Assembly (NCBI RefSeq): GCF_900187265.1
Contig: NZ_LT906450.1
Location: 1,851,444-1,915,443, forward strand
Direction of reading: 5' to 3'
Length of the DNA stretch: 64,000 nucleotides
Origin: Rhodococcus rhodochrous
GTDB taxonomy: Bacteria; Actinomycetota; Actinomycetes; Mycobacteriales; Mycobacteriaceae
This document shows, piece after piece, positions 10,170-18,502 of this stretch. The notes below the pieces were generated by a model that saw only the letters and a program-made list of their open reading frames with translations, ran no database searches and was not told the origin of the DNA. Position numbers and translations under genes: made by a program. Position 1 is the first letter of the stretch. Every line of letters starts with the position of its first letter.

Positions 10170-11501
10170 TCACCCCTCACGGACGAAGCGGGTGGGGATG
10201 GCGGGATCCCCGGCCGAGAGCGTCAGGCCCTCCCACGGCAGACGCACCATGCCCTGCCGGAGGTACTCCCGGCTCTCCTCCAGGGTAGGCAGATCGCCGA
10301 CCGCCTCGCCGCCGCGGACCAACGGGATCATCAGTTCGTGGACCTGCGAACCCTCGCCCGGCGGGACCTGCTCGGCGCGGGCCGGGTACACGACCTCCTC
10401 GACGAGCGTGCCCGTCCTCCGCGCATACCGGACGGCCCGCTTCGCGCCTCCTCGGGACTCCTTCGCCGCACTGCGCTTCTCGACCGCGATGCCGTCGACC
10501 TCCACGAGCTTGAAGACCATGCCCGCGGTCGGAGCCCCCGACCCCGTGACCAGCGACGTGCCGACACCGTAGGCGTCGACCGGCTCGGCCCGCAGGCCCG
10601 CGATCCCGTATTCGTCGAGATCACCCGACATCACGATCTTCGTGCGGGTCGCGCCGAGCCCGTCCAGCTGTGCGCGCACCTGGCGGGCGAGCACACCGAG
10701 ATCACCCGAATCGATCCGCACGCCACCGAGTTCGGGGCCGGCCACCGCGATCGCCGTGTTCACGCCCTCGGTGATGTCGTAGGTGTCCACCAGCAGGGTC
10801 GTGCCCACACCGAGGCTCTCGACCTGGCTGCGGAAGGCGGACGCCTCGTCGCGACCGGCCGTCGTGGTGTGCAGCAGGGTGAACGCGTGCGCGGCGGTAC
10901 CTGCGGCGGGAATGCCGTACCGCTGCGCGGCCTGCAGATTGGACGTCGAGTCGAATCCTGCGAGATAGGCCGCGCGCGCCGCGGCGACCGCCGCTTCCTC
11001 GTGGGTGCGCCGCGACCCCATCTCGATGAGCGCGCGGCCGTCGGCCACACTCGCCATCCGTGCCGCCGCCGCCGCGATCGCACTGTCGTGGTTGAAGATC
11101 GACAGCGTCAACGTCTCGAGCAGGACGCACTCGGCGAAGGTGCCGCTCACCGACAGGATCGGTGAGCCCGGGAAGTAGAAGTCGCCCTCGCGGTAGCCGT
11201 CGATGTCGCCGGAGAACCGGAAGTCGCGCAGCCACTCGACGGTCCGCGGAGCCAGGAAACCGGCGGCGAGTTCGAGCTCGGCCTCGTCGAACCGGAACGA
11301 TTCGAGTGCCTCCACCAACCGTGCGGTGCCCGCGACGACGCCGTACCGCCGGCCCGGGGGAAGACGCCGGGCGAAGACCTCGAAGACGCACGGGCGGTCG
11401 CCCGTGCCGTCCGCCAGGGCAGCCTCGAGCATGGTCAACTCGTACTTGTCCGTGAACAGTGCGGTGCCGGGACAACCGGCACGGTGAATGGCTTCGGGCA
11501 C
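10170..11501 (-). CDS. pncB: Nicotinate phosphoribosyltransferase PncB
   Basis: This 443-residue enzyme makes nicotinate mononucleotide from nicotinate and PRPP with ATP, the committed step of the Preiss-Handler NAD salvage route. It opens with [16 protein letters not shown] and contains [46 protein letters not shown] and [12 protein letters not shown], all typical of the family. The frame is open far upstream, but homology begins at [16 protein letters not shown], so I placed the start at the GTG at 11501; no strong ribosome site is visible. The start overlaps nothing; clpS begins 70 bases away on the other strand. Corresponds to Rv1330c. Confidence 0.94.
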   Translation of the reverse strand: MPEAIHRAGCPGTALFTDKYELTMLEAALADGTGDRPCVFEVFARRLPPGRRYGVVAGTARLVEALESFRFDEAELELAAGFLAPRTVEWLRDFRFSGDIDGYREGDFYFPGSPILSVSGTFAECVLLETLTLSIFNHDSAIAAAAARMASVADGRALIEMGSRRTHEEAAVAAARAAYLAGFDSTSNLQAAQRYGIPAAGTAAHAFTLLHTTTAGRDEASAFRSQVESLGVGTTLLVDTYDITEGVNTAIAVAGPELGGVRIDSGDLGVLARQVRAQLDGLGATRTKIVMSGDLDEYGIAGLRAEPVDAYGVGTSLVTGSGAPTAGMVFKLVEVDGIAVEKRSAAKESRGGAKRAVRYARRTGTLVEEVVYPARAEQVPPGEGSQVHELMIPLVRGGEAVGDLPTLEESREYLRQGMVRLPWEGLTLSAGDPAIPTRFVREG

Positions 11502-11570
11502 CCGATCACTGTAGAGCCACGGCCTCCGAGGCGGGTTTTTCGCCGTGCTCCGAAGTCGTACCCTGGGAAC

Positions 11571-11927
11571 ATGGCGCCGTGTAGTACGACCACTCCGCTC
11601 GACGTCCGATTCATGGCCGGCCAGGCCGTTCAGGCCATGGCGGGACAGGCCGTTCCTGCCGAGGCCGAAATCGTCGAGGAGATCGAAGCGGTCGACAGGC
11701 CATGGGTGACCGTGGTCTGGGACGACCCCGTCAACCTCATGCACTACGTGACGTTCATCTTCCAGAAGCTGTTCGGGTACAGCAAGGCCAAGGCCACCGA
11801 GCTCATGCTCAAGGTCCACAACGAGGGCAAGGCCGTCGTGTCGAGTGGTTCGCGTGACAAGATGGAACACGACGTGCAGCGTCTGCACGCCGCCGGGCTG
11901 TGGGCGACGATGCAACGCGACGAATGA
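11571..11927 (+). CDS. clpS: ATP-dependent Clp protease adaptor ClpS
   Basis: ClpS binds the ClpC/ClpA N-domain and delivers N-degron substrates. The core [28 protein letters not shown] and [10 protein letters not shown] match actinobacterial ClpS closely. The chosen ATG at 11571 (GGGA 3 bases upstream) gives 118 aa, about 15-20 longer than M. tuberculosis ClpS. The extra N-terminus holds a short duplicated stretch ([14 protein letters not shown]), so a later ATG at 11613 or 11637 may be the true start. It is divergent from pncB and followed by the DUF2017 gene 24 bases on, matching Rv1331-Rv1332. Confidence 0.92.
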   Translation: MAPCSTTTPLDVRFMAGQAVQAMAGQAVPAEAEIVEEIEAVDRPWVTVVWDDPVNLMHYVTFIFQKLFGYSKAKATELMLKVHNEGKAVVSSGSRDKMEHDVQRLHAAGLWATMQRDE

Positions 11928-11951
11928 TCCCCACAGGAGGGCCCGACCGAC

Positions 11952-12530
11952 GTGCGGCAGTGGACCAGGAAGAACTCGCTCAGCGGCCCCAAGCTCCGGT
12001 CGGAGATGGACGCCCACGAAGCGTCGGTGCTGCGGTCGCTCGTGTCCTCCGTGCTGGGCATGCTCGAGGAACGCGCCGGACAGGCCCCGCAGGACGACCT
12101 CGCGGCGCTGACCGGCCTGCGCACCGGTAACGCCACCCCGCCCGAGATCCCGGCGCTGCGACGACTCCTTCCCGACTTCCACCGCCCCGACGCCGATGCC
12201 GTCGCCGAGGTCGGCGACGACGCCGCCGACCTCAACGGTGCGATGCGGAGCCTGCACGAACCGAGCATCATCGACGCCAAGCTCGCCGCCGGCGCGGTCA
12301 TCCTGCGCACCGTGCCCGAAGGCGGCGGCAAGGTGGTGCTCAATCCCGAACAGGCCGAAGCCTGGCTGTACGGGCTCAACGACGTGCGGCTCGCGCTCGG
12401 CACCACCCTCGGCATCGACGCCGACACCCCCGATGTTCTCGACGACGACGATCCGCGTGCCCCGCATCTCGACGTCTACCACTGGCTGACATGGATGCAG
12501 GACTCCCTCGTCCAGGCGCTTCAGCCGTGA
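11952..12530 (+). CDS. DUF2017 family protein
   Basis: A 192-residue, Ala/Asp/Leu-rich, apparently cytosolic protein matching the DUF2017 family (Rv1332 position). The N-terminus has a short basic stretch (RQWTRKN), and the body has alpha-helical character, with LNPEQAEAWLYGLNDVRLALGT near the C-terminus as its most family-like segment. The GTG start at 11952 has GGAGG 11 bases upstream. It lies between clpS and the P1 peptidase gene, with its stop overlapping the next GTG as GTGA. Its biochemical role is not known; conserved linkage with clpS suggests a link to proteolysis, but that is inference. Confidence 0.85.
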   Translation: MRQWTRKNSLSGPKLRSEMDAHEASVLRSLVSSVLGMLEERAGQAPQDDLAALTGLRTGNATPPEIPALRRLLPDFHRPDADAVAEVGDDAADLNGAMRSLHEPSIIDAKLAAGAVILRTVPEGGGKVVLNPEQAEAWLYGLNDVRLALGTTLGIDADTPDVLDDDDPRAPHLDVYHWLTWMQDSLVQALQP

Positions 12531-13621
12531 TCGTGCCGGGGCCGACCGATTCGCTGCTCGACGTGGCGGGTCTGAGTGTCGGTCACTGGCAGCGCCTCGA
12601 TCCCGAGGTCACCGTAGGCACCCCCGAGATTCCCGGTACGGGCGCCGCCACGGGATGCACCGTCGTGCTCGCCGACCCGTCCGCCGTCGCATCGGTGGAC
12701 GTGCGAGGCGGGGGACCGGGCACGCGGGAGACCGACCTGCTCGATCCGAGTCACTCCGTGCAGCGCGTCGACGCGGTCCTCCTCACCGGTGGCAGCGCGT
12801 ACGGGCTGGCCGCCGCCGACGGCGTGATGCGTTATCTCGAGAAGAACGGCAAGGGGATCCCGATGGGCGCGCCCGGCGCGGTCGTCCCGATCGTCCCCGG
12901 CGCCGTCATCTTCGACCTGCCGGTGGGCCAGTGGTCCGCGCGCCCGACCGCCGATTCCGGATGCACCGCCGCGGCCACCGCCTGCTCCACGCACCTCGAG
13001 CGCGGCAGCGCCGGCGCCGGCACCGGTGCCCGCGCCGGGGCGCTCAAGGGCGGCATCGGCTCGGCGAGCGTGCGGATCACGGACGGTCCAGCAGCCGGGG
13101 TGACCGTGGCGGCGCTGATGGTCGCCAACCCCGTCGGCTCGGTGTTCGACCCCGTGACCGGCCTGCCCTGGGGCGTCGACGCCGCGCGAGCCGAGGAACT
13201 CGGACTGTCGTCGCCCTCCGCGTCGGATCTGGCCGCGGCCCGCGCGCTCGGCGACAAGGGCACCGTCCTGAACACCACGATCGGTGTGGTCGCTACCGAC
13301 GCACCGCTGTCGAAGGCGGCGTGCCGTCGCGTCGCGGTCACCGGGCACGACGGGCTCGGCCGCGCGATCCGTCCCGCGCATTCCCCGCTCGACGGCGACA
13401 CGATCTTCGCCCTCTCGACCGGCACCGCCGACGTCACCGACGCACTCCGCGACTCCCCGTCGATCCCGGCCTTCGCCGCCGAACTGCCGATCCTCGCCGC
13501 CGTGTGTGAGGCCGCGGCGGTGGTGGTCGAACGCGCGATCGTCGACGCGATCCTGTCCGCGACCTCCGTGGCCGACATCCCCGCCTATCACGACGTGCTG
13601 CCCTCGGTCTTCGGCCGCTGA
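12527..13621 (+). CDS. P1/DmpA family N-terminal-nucleophile peptidase
   Basis: A 364-residue member of the S58/DmpA family, related to aminopeptidase DmpA and to Rv1333. Signatures are GGGPGTRETDLLDP, LTGGSAYGLAAADGVM, PIVPGAVIFDLPVG and NTTIGVVATDAPLS, where self-cleavage before a Thr/Ser creates the nucleophile. It should act on N-terminal residues of small peptides or amides; the substrate is unknown. I chose the GTG at 12527, which overlaps the DUF2017 stop as GTGA; an ATG at 12491 is in frame but lies deep in the upstream gene. In M. tuberculosis this gene is followed by mec-cysO-cysM; here the rhomboid gene follows after 26 bases. Confidence 0.9.
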   Translation: MIVPGPTDSLLDVAGLSVGHWQRLDPEVTVGTPEIPGTGAATGCTVVLADPSAVASVDVRGGGPGTRETDLLDPSHSVQRVDAVLLTGGSAYGLAAADGVMRYLEKNGKGIPMGAPGAVVPIVPGAVIFDLPVGQWSARPTADSGCTAAATACSTHLERGSAGAGTGARAGALKGGIGSASVRITDGPAAGVTVAALMVANPVGSVFDPVTGLPWGVDAARAEELGLSSPSASDLAAARALGDKGTVLNTTIGVVATDAPLSKAACRRVAVTGHDGLGRAIRPAHSPLDGDTIFALSTGTADVTDALRDSPSIPAFAAELPILAAVCEAAAVVVERAIVDAILSATSVADIPAYHDVLPSVFGR

Positions 13622-13647
13622 CCGGTACGTGACGGCAGAATGGTGCC

Positions 13648-14274
13648 ATGACCATTCCCAGCGGTACCGGCGCCGACACCCGCATCCGGCCGATCTGGCA
13701 GCGTGCCGGTCTGTGGATCGGTGGGTTCGTCGCGATGCTCTACGGCGTCGAGGCCGTCGATGCGGTGCTCCCCGCCGATCTCGACGCGGCCGGTGTCGAA
13801 CCCCGCACCGCCGACGGACTGTGGGGCGTGTTGTTCGCGCCGATCCTGCACGCCGACTGGGCCCATCTCACCGCCAACACCGTGCCCGCGCTCGTCCTCG
13901 GCTTCCTGGTGCTGCTCTCCGGTATCGGGCGCGGACTGGCCGCGACCGCGATCATCTGGGTGGTCGCAGGGGTGGGGACGTGGTTGATCGCAGGCTCGGG
14001 CGAAACCCACATCGGAGCGTCGAGCCTGATCTTCGGGTGGCTCACCTATCTGATCGTGCGAGGTGTGTTCACCCGCAAGGCCGGGCAGATCCTGCTGGGA
14101 GTCGTAGTGCTGTTCCTCTACGGCGGCATGCTGTGGGGCGTGCTGCCGAGCGAACCGTGGATCTCCTGGGAAGGGCACTTCTTCGGTGCGGTCGGCGGCG
14201 TCCTCGCGGCGTGGGCGCTGTCCGCGGACGCGCGTCGCGCCCGCCGCACCACCACCTCCGTCATGCCGCGCTGA
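13648..14274 (+). CDS. Rhomboid family intramembrane serine protease
   Basis: A 208-residue membrane protein with about six helices. The rhomboid elements are HADWAHLTANTVPALVLG in the second membrane segment, the catalytic Ser in HIGASSLIFGW and the catalytic His in EGHFFGAVGG. The motif is GASS rather than the more common GASG, as in other actinobacterial rhomboids. It probably cleaves single-pass membrane proteins within the bilayer. It starts with ATG at 13648 and corresponds to Rv1337. The usual downstream neighbour murI is absent. Confidence 0.9.
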   Translation: MTIPSGTGADTRIRPIWQRAGLWIGGFVAMLYGVEAVDAVLPADLDAAGVEPRTADGLWGVLFAPILHADWAHLTANTVPALVLGFLVLLSGIGRGLAATAIIWVVAGVGTWLIAGSGETHIGASSLIFGWLTYLIVRGVFTRKAGQILLGVVVLFLYGGMLWGVLPSEPWISWEGHFFGAVGGVLAAWALSADARRARRTTTSVMPR

Positions 14275-14294
14275 CCACCCGCGCCGAGAGCCAC

Positions 14295-14321
14295 CGTTCG
14301 GCCTCGCGAAGTGGCCGAACG
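14295..14321 (+). terminator. Hairpin downstream of the rhomboid gene
   Basis: A perfect 9-bp inverted repeat, CGTTCGGCC and GGCCGAACG with a 9-base loop, lies 21 bases after the rhomboid stop. It has no T-run, so termination is only likely. Confidence 0.35.
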
Positions 14322-14407
14322 ATCCGCGCGTCACACCTTCCCGGCCACTGTGAGTCTGCGCCGCAATACGCGCGTTGGCTTCATCGAGGGACCCTCGGCA
14401 TGGCAGC

Positions 14408-15178
14408 ATGGCTGATATGCGCATGACCGTTCTGGGGTGCTCGGGCAGTGTGGCCGGGCCGGATTCCGCAGCCTCCGGCTACCTGCTGACGGCACCGGAC
14501 ACCCCACCCCTGGTCATCGACTTCGGTCCCGGTGTCCTCGGTGCGCTCCAGCGCCACGCCGACCCCGGTGAAGTGTCGATCCTGCTGTCCCATCTGCACG
14601 CCGACCACTGCCTCGACCTGCCCGGACTGCTGGTCTGGCGCCGCTACTCGCCGTCCCCGCCGCAGGGGCGCGTCCTCACCTACGGTCCCGCCGGCACCGC
14701 CCACCGCATCGGCGTGGCGTCCGCGGAGATCCCCGGCGAGGTCGACGACGTCAGCGACACCCTCGACGTCCGGATGCTCGGCGACGGCGAGACGATCCGG
14801 TTCGGAAGCCTGACCATCTGCCCCGGCCGCGTCCACCACCCGCCGGAGGCCTACGGCTTCCGCATCACCAGCGACTCCGGCCGCACCCTCGTCTACACCG
14901 GCGACACCGGCATGTGCGATTCGGTCGTCGAACTCGCCCGCGGCGCCGACGTGCTGCTCGCCGAGGCCTCGTGGACCCACGCCCCGGGGGAACGCCCCGA
15001 AGGCGTGCACCTCTCGGGCACCGAAGCCGGTCGCGTCGCGGCCCTCGCCGGTGTCGGCGAACTCCTCCTGACCCACATCCCGCCGTGGACCTCCCGCGAG
15101 GACGTCATCGCCGAGGCCAAGGCCGAGTACTCCGGACCGGTCCACGCGGTCACCGCCGGAGACGTGTACCGCATCTGA
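14408..15178 (+). CDS. Metallo-beta-lactamase-fold phosphodiesterase (Rv1339-like)
   Basis: A metallo-beta-lactamase-fold hydrolase of about 256 residues. The zinc motif HLHADHCLD, a second ligand region [19 protein letters not shown] and the C-terminal [20 protein letters not shown] are visible. It closely resembles M. tuberculosis Rv1339, reported as a cyclic-AMP phosphodiesterase, so hydrolysis of a cyclic nucleotide or tRNase Z-like activity are the leading options. Several in-frame ATGs (14375, 14408, 14417, 14423) precede the conserved [15 protein letters not shown] chose 14408, with low certainty. It lies just upstream of rph and rdgB on the same strand. Confidence 0.87.
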   Translation: MADMRMTVLGCSGSVAGPDSAASGYLLTAPDTPPLVIDFGPGVLGALQRHADPGEVSILLSHLHADHCLDLPGLLVWRRYSPSPPQGRVLTYGPAGTAHRIGVASAEIPGEVDDVSDTLDVRMLGDGETIRFGSLTICPGRVHHPPEAYGFRITSDSGRTLVYTGDTGMCDSVVELARGADVLLAEASWTHAPGERPEGVHLSGTEAGRVAALAGVGELLLTHIPPWTSREDVIAEAKAEYSGPVHAVTAGDVYRI

Positions 15179-15212
15179 AGGGCCCGCCCCCGGATCGCCT
15201 AGGCTCGGACGA

Positions 15213-16001
15213 GTGACGACACGAGAAGACGGCAGAGCGGACGACGAACTCCGGAACATTCGCATCACCCGGGGATTCACCAACCACCCGGCGGGCTCCG
15301 TGCTCGTCGAATTCGGACAGACCCGCGTGATGTGCACCGCCAGCGTCGAGGAAGGCGTCCCGCGGTGGCGTAGGGGCTCCGGCCTCGGCTGGCTGACCGC
15401 CGAGTACGCGATGCTTCCCGCCGCCACCCACACCCGCAGCGGACGCGAATCGGTCAAGGGCAAGCTCGGCGGCCGCACCCAGGAGATCAGCCGGCTCGTC
15501 GGCCGGTCGCTGCGCGCGTGCATCGACCTCGCCGCGCTCGGCGAGAACACCATCGCGATCGACTGCGACGTGCTGCAGGCCGACGGAGGCACCCGCACCG
15601 CCGCCATCACCGGCGCCTACGTCGCACTGTGCGACGCGGTGACCTACCTTCGTGCCGCGGGCAGCCTCGCCGACCCGCAGCCCATCTCGTGCCAGATCGC
15701 CGCCGTCAGCGTCGGCGTGGTCGACGGACGTGTCCGCCTCGACCTGCCCTACGAGGAGGACGTGCGCGCCGAGGTCGACATGAACGTCGTCGCCACCGAG
15801 GCGGGCACCCTCGTCGAGGTCCAGGGCACCGGCGAAGGCGCGACCTTCCCGCGTTCCACGCTCGACGCGATGCTCGACTCCTCGCTCGCCGGGATCGAGG
15901 AACTGTGCCGGATCCAGCGCGAAGTGCTCGCCGAGCCGTACCCGGGCGCCCTGCCCGAGCCGGTCGAGGCGGAGGCCGGCAAGAAGAAGTTCGGAGCCTG
16001 A
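15213..16001 (+). CDS. rph: Ribonuclease PH
   Basis: RNase PH (262 aa) trims tRNA 3' ends by phosphorolysis. [34 protein letters not shown] and the substrate-binding region [14 protein letters not shown] are all intact. It starts with GTG at 15213, 34 bases after the previous gene. The next gene, rdgB, begins one base after the stop, so the two are surely co-transcribed, as Rv1340-Rv1341 are. The C-terminal tail ([11 protein letters not shown]) is typical for actinobacteria. Confidence 0.96.
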   Translation: MTTREDGRADDELRNIRITRGFTNHPAGSVLVEFGQTRVMCTASVEEGVPRWRRGSGLGWLTAEYAMLPAATHTRSGRESVKGKLGGRTQEISRLVGRSLRACIDLAALGENTIAIDCDVLQADGGTRTAAITGAYVALCDAVTYLRAAGSLADPQPISCQIAAVSVGVVDGRVRLDLPYEEDVRAEVDMNVVATEAGTLVEVQGTGEGATFPRSTLDAMLDSSLAGIEELCRIQREVLAEPYPGALPEPVEAEAGKKKFGA

Positions 16002-16002
16002 C

Positions 16003-16620
16003 GTGCGGGTGCTGGTCGCAAGTCGCAACGCGAAGAAGCTGCGCGAACTGCAGCGCGTGCTCGACCGTGCCGGGATCGAGGGCATCGAACTCGTAGGCCT
16101 CGACACCGTCCCGCCGTACCCGGAGGCGCCCGAGACGGGGGAGACCTTCGAAGCGAACGCCGGGGCCAAGGCTCGCGACGGCGCCGCAGCCACGGGTATG
16201 CCCTGCGTCGCCGACGACTCCGGTCTCGAGGTCGACGCCCTGCGCGGCATGCCCGGCGTGCTCTCGGCGCGCTGGAGCGGACGCCACGGCGACGACGAGG
16301 CGAACACCGCACTGCTGCTCGGCCAGATGCAGGACGTGCCGGACGAGCGTCGCGGCGCGGCCTTCGTGTCGGCCTGCGCACTCGTGGTGCCGTCGGACGA
16401 CGGATTCGTCACGACCGTCGTGCGCGGCGAATGGCGCGGCAGCATCGTGCGCGAGCCGCGCGGCGAGAACGGTTTCGGTTACGACCCGGTCTTCCGGCCC
16501 GAAGGTGAAGAACGCACCGCGGCGGAACTGTCCGCGGAGGAGAAGGACGCACAGTCGCATCGAGGACGGGCACTCGCTCAGCTCGTGCCCGCCCTCGCTG
16601 CACTCGCCGCGAGTGCCTGA
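16003..16620 (+). CDS. rdgB: XTP/dITP diphosphatase RdgB/HAM1
   Basis: A 205-residue Ham1-family enzyme that hydrolyses ITP, dITP and XTP to monophosphates, keeping deaminated purines out of nucleic acids. The N-terminal substrate motif LVASRNAKKLREL, ETGETFEANAGAKAR, ADDSGLEVDALRGMPGVLSAR and ENGFGYDPVF are all present. It begins with GTG at 16003, one base after the rph stop. It is convergent with the DUF3349 gene, separated by a short repeat-bearing spacer. Confidence 0.95.
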   Translation: MRVLVASRNAKKLRELQRVLDRAGIEGIELVGLDTVPPYPEAPETGETFEANAGAKARDGAAATGMPCVADDSGLEVDALRGMPGVLSARWSGRHGDDEANTALLLGQMQDVPDERRGAAFVSACALVVPSDDGFVTTVVRGEWRGSIVREPRGENGFGYDPVFRPEGEERTAAELSAEEKDAQSHRGRALAQLVPALAALAASA

Positions 16621-16622
16621 CC

Positions 16623-16666
16623 CGCGGCTCGCCGCGGTCGGTTGATTCGCGGCTCGCCGCGGTCGG
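16623..16666. repeat. Two 19-bp direct repeats between convergent genes
   Basis: CGCGGCTCGCCGCGGTCGG occurs at 16623-16641 and again at 16648-16666, separated by six bases. Each copy contains a small GCGG..CCGC inverted repeat. They fill the gap between rdgB and the DUF3349 gene and could form paired hairpins that stop transcription from either side. Confidence 0.6.
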
Positions 16667-17128
16667 CTAGCGGGCGCCTGCCTGCGTCCCCCGCTCCTCG
16701 CGAACCGGCTCCGCGGCGCCGGTATCCGATGCAACGCCGGCGTCGGGTGCCGGCGCCGCAGCCGTCTCGGTCGTCGGTTGCGTATCCGCCTCGGCGGGTT
16801 CGGTCGGCTCGTCGCCGCGGGAGAGTTCACCGCCCACGACGGGCCAGCCCGCAGCGACCAACTGTTCGCGAACCCGCTCGACGTCCTGCGGGTCCGGTTC
16901 CTCGTGGATCACTCCCGCCACGATCTTCCGCAATGTGTCGTGGTCGACCTGCCGCTCCGGATGTTCCGACGCGGTCGCCGCTGCCGTCTCGATCGCCTCG
17001 AGAAGTTCCTCTTCGGTGAGCCGGCGCTTGAGCACGGCAAGCAACGCGAAGTGATCCTTGGCCGGGATCCCCTCGGGATATCCCGCCCGCAACCAGTCCA
17101 GTACCACGCGTGGATTCCAACGCGCCAT
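16667..17128 (-). CDS. DUF3349 domain protein
   Basis: A 153-residue cytosolic protein. Residues 1-95 match DUF3349: DWLRAGYPEGIPAKDHFALL, LKRRLTEEELLEAIE and DVERVREQLVAAGWPV. The last 50 residues are a low-complexity Pro/Ala/Glu/Thr tail, probably disordered and longer than in the compact mycobacterial members. ATG at 17128 has GAGGAGG 5 bases upstream. The family is restricted to actinobacteria and its role is unknown. The upstream stretch to the rsbW-like gene is non-coding. Confidence 0.85.
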   Translation of the reverse strand: MARWNPRVVLDWLRAGYPEGIPAKDHFALLAVLKRRLTEEELLEAIETAAATASEHPERQVDHDTLRKIVAGVIHEEPDPQDVERVREQLVAAGWPVVGGELSRGDEPTEPAEADTQPTTETAAAPAPDAGVASDTGAAEPVREERGTQAGAR

Positions 17129-17467
17129 CGTCGCCTCCTCACTCACCGTCCCGCACGGACCCTTCGAACCCGAAATGTCCGCCGGAAACCCCCTGTCAGG
17201 GTCACAGGGTTCCCGCCACGATAGCGAGGAACACCTGATTCGCCCCGTCAGGGCAGTGAAATGTCCCGCAGATACGCGGTGGGCGTCGTCTTCGCCGTCG
17301 TCGACCGGGTGAACCGGGATCTGCTCGAGCAAGGGTGCGCGGGCGTTCCGTCGCAGGGGCCGCACCCGCAACGACAGGTATGACGAAAGCAGCCGTGGGA
17401 GGAGCATCGTGCTCCTCCCACGGCCGCTTCGTATCCGAGAACTCGCGACGCGCGCCTACCGCGCAGA
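17129..17467. other. Non-coding spacer with a hairpin terminator
   Basis: I see no credible gene in these 339 bases. They hold the promoter region of the DUF3349 gene and a strong hairpin at 17392-17424 (listed separately). No sigma-type promoter could be assigned with confidence. Confidence 0.5.
17392..17424 (-). terminator. Hairpin terminator of the STAS-RsbW operon
   Basis: A perfect 15-bp stem (GCCGTGGGAGGAGCA with its complement) and a TCG loop lie about 44 bases downstream of the RsbW-like gene on its own strand. TGCTTTCGTC follows on that strand, a weak U-rich tract. Confidence 0.7.
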
Positions 17468-17947
17468 TCAGCTCGCGTCGTGGGACGAGAGTTCGTTGTT
17501 CGCCCTGTCCGTCTCTTCGAGGACCCATCGCATCTCGACGACCGTGCCCTTCGGGCCGGCCGAGACCTGCAGATCGCTGGCCAGATTGCGGATCAGCGTC
17601 AACCCGTGACCGCGTGAACGTCGGGCGTCGCTGTCGACGGCGTCGTGCCAGGAGCCGTGGTCGACGACCCGCACGACCACCTCACCCTCGTCGGGCAGAT
17701 ACGCCGCCTCGTAGTCGAGCGTCCCGTGCGCATCGTCCGGCGCATAGGCGTGCTCGACGGCATTCGCGAGCGCTTCGTAGCTCGCGAGCAGTATGTCCTG
17801 TCGTTGGTCCTCGCTGAGGGGGAGCTTCGCCAGCCACCGCCTCGTGACGACCCGCAGGCCTGCAATCTCGGTCGGGTCGGCTCGCACACCCGACGAACTG
17901 ATCTCGTCGGGAAAGAGCAAAGCTGACTCCTCGGGCGCAGACGACAT
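17468..17947 (-). CDS. RsbW-like anti-sigma factor / serine kinase
   Basis: A 159-residue GHKL ATPase-fold protein of the RsbW/SpoIIAB type. Visible ATP-site elements are YEALANAVEHAY (N box), VVDHGSWHD (G1) and SRGHGLTLIRNLAS (G2). Such proteins hold a sigma factor inactive and phosphorylate their STAS antagonist. ATG at 17947 has GAGGAG just upstream. It follows the STAS gene by 28 bases and so forms a two-gene operon. No sigma factor gene is nearby, so the sigma target is encoded elsewhere or the protein has another partner. Confidence 0.88.
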   Translation of the reverse strand: MSSAPEESALLFPDEISSSGVRADPTEIAGLRVVTRRWLAKLPLSEDQRQDILLASYEALANAVEHAYAPDDAHGTLDYEAAYLPDEGEVVVRVVDHGSWHDAVDSDARRSRGHGLTLIRNLASDLQVSAGPKGTVVEMRWVLEETDRANNELSSHDAS

Positions 17948-17975
17948 GGCTCCTCGGTTCGTCGGGTACGGCGGT

Positions 17976-18350
17976 CTACTCGGAGACGCCTTCCGGCGAG
18001 GTACCGAGGCCGACGAGCGCGTCGTCGAGCTTCGGATGGATCGCCAAGACCTCTCCGAGGCCGAGGAGTTCGAGCGGGCGTGCCGTTGCACTGCCGTGTG
18101 CCACGACGGCGAAACCGGTGTTGTCGGCAGCTCGCTTGGACAACTCGACCAACAGAGCGATACCCATCGAAGCGAGGAAATCAACCCCGCTGAGGTCGAC
18201 AATCAGTCCGGAGATGTCGGTGTCGAGAAGTGCGAGGGCTTCCTGCTCCAGGAGCGGGGCGCTCGTCATGTCGACTTCGCCGTTGACGGACAACACGGCC
18301 ACGGAGCCGTTGCGGGTCGTGGAAATAGTCATATGCGGATGCGCGGTCAT
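17976..18350 (-). CDS. STAS-domain anti-anti-sigma factor
   Basis: A 124-residue RsbV/SpoIIAA-like protein. The STAS fold shows in LSVNGEVDMTSAPLLEQEA and in VDLSGVDFLASMGIALLVEL, where the Ser of FLASMG is the expected phosphorylation site. Unphosphorylated, it should bind the RsbW-like kinase and free the sigma factor. I chose the ATG at 18350, with AAGGTGA 8 bases upstream; a second ATG six codons in is possible. It is divergent from the receiver-PP2C phosphatase gene, the natural enzyme to dephosphorylate it. Confidence 0.9.
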   Translation of the reverse strand: MTAHPHMTISTTRNGSVAVLSVNGEVDMTSAPLLEQEALALLDTDISGLIVDLSGVDFLASMGIALLVELSKRAADNTGFAVVAHGSATARPLELLGLGEVLAIHPKLDDALVGLGTSPEGVSE

Positions 18351-18502
18351 GGGATCGTTCACCTTGTCATCATGCAAGATCGTGCCGATAGACGCACACA
18401 TCGGTCCGTCGGCCGTAGCCGCGACCCTCCGTGACCACCCTGTGACCATGCCGTCGTGGAGTCTGTAATGTTCCCTTTCGAGCAGGGAGGGAGGGGCGCC
18501 GA

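Noticed and set aside
11502-12482. N-terminal extension of PncB over clpS and the DUF2017 gene
   Set aside because: The frame is open only because of GC bias. PncB homology begins at 11501, and clpS and DUF2017 are clear on the opposite strand.
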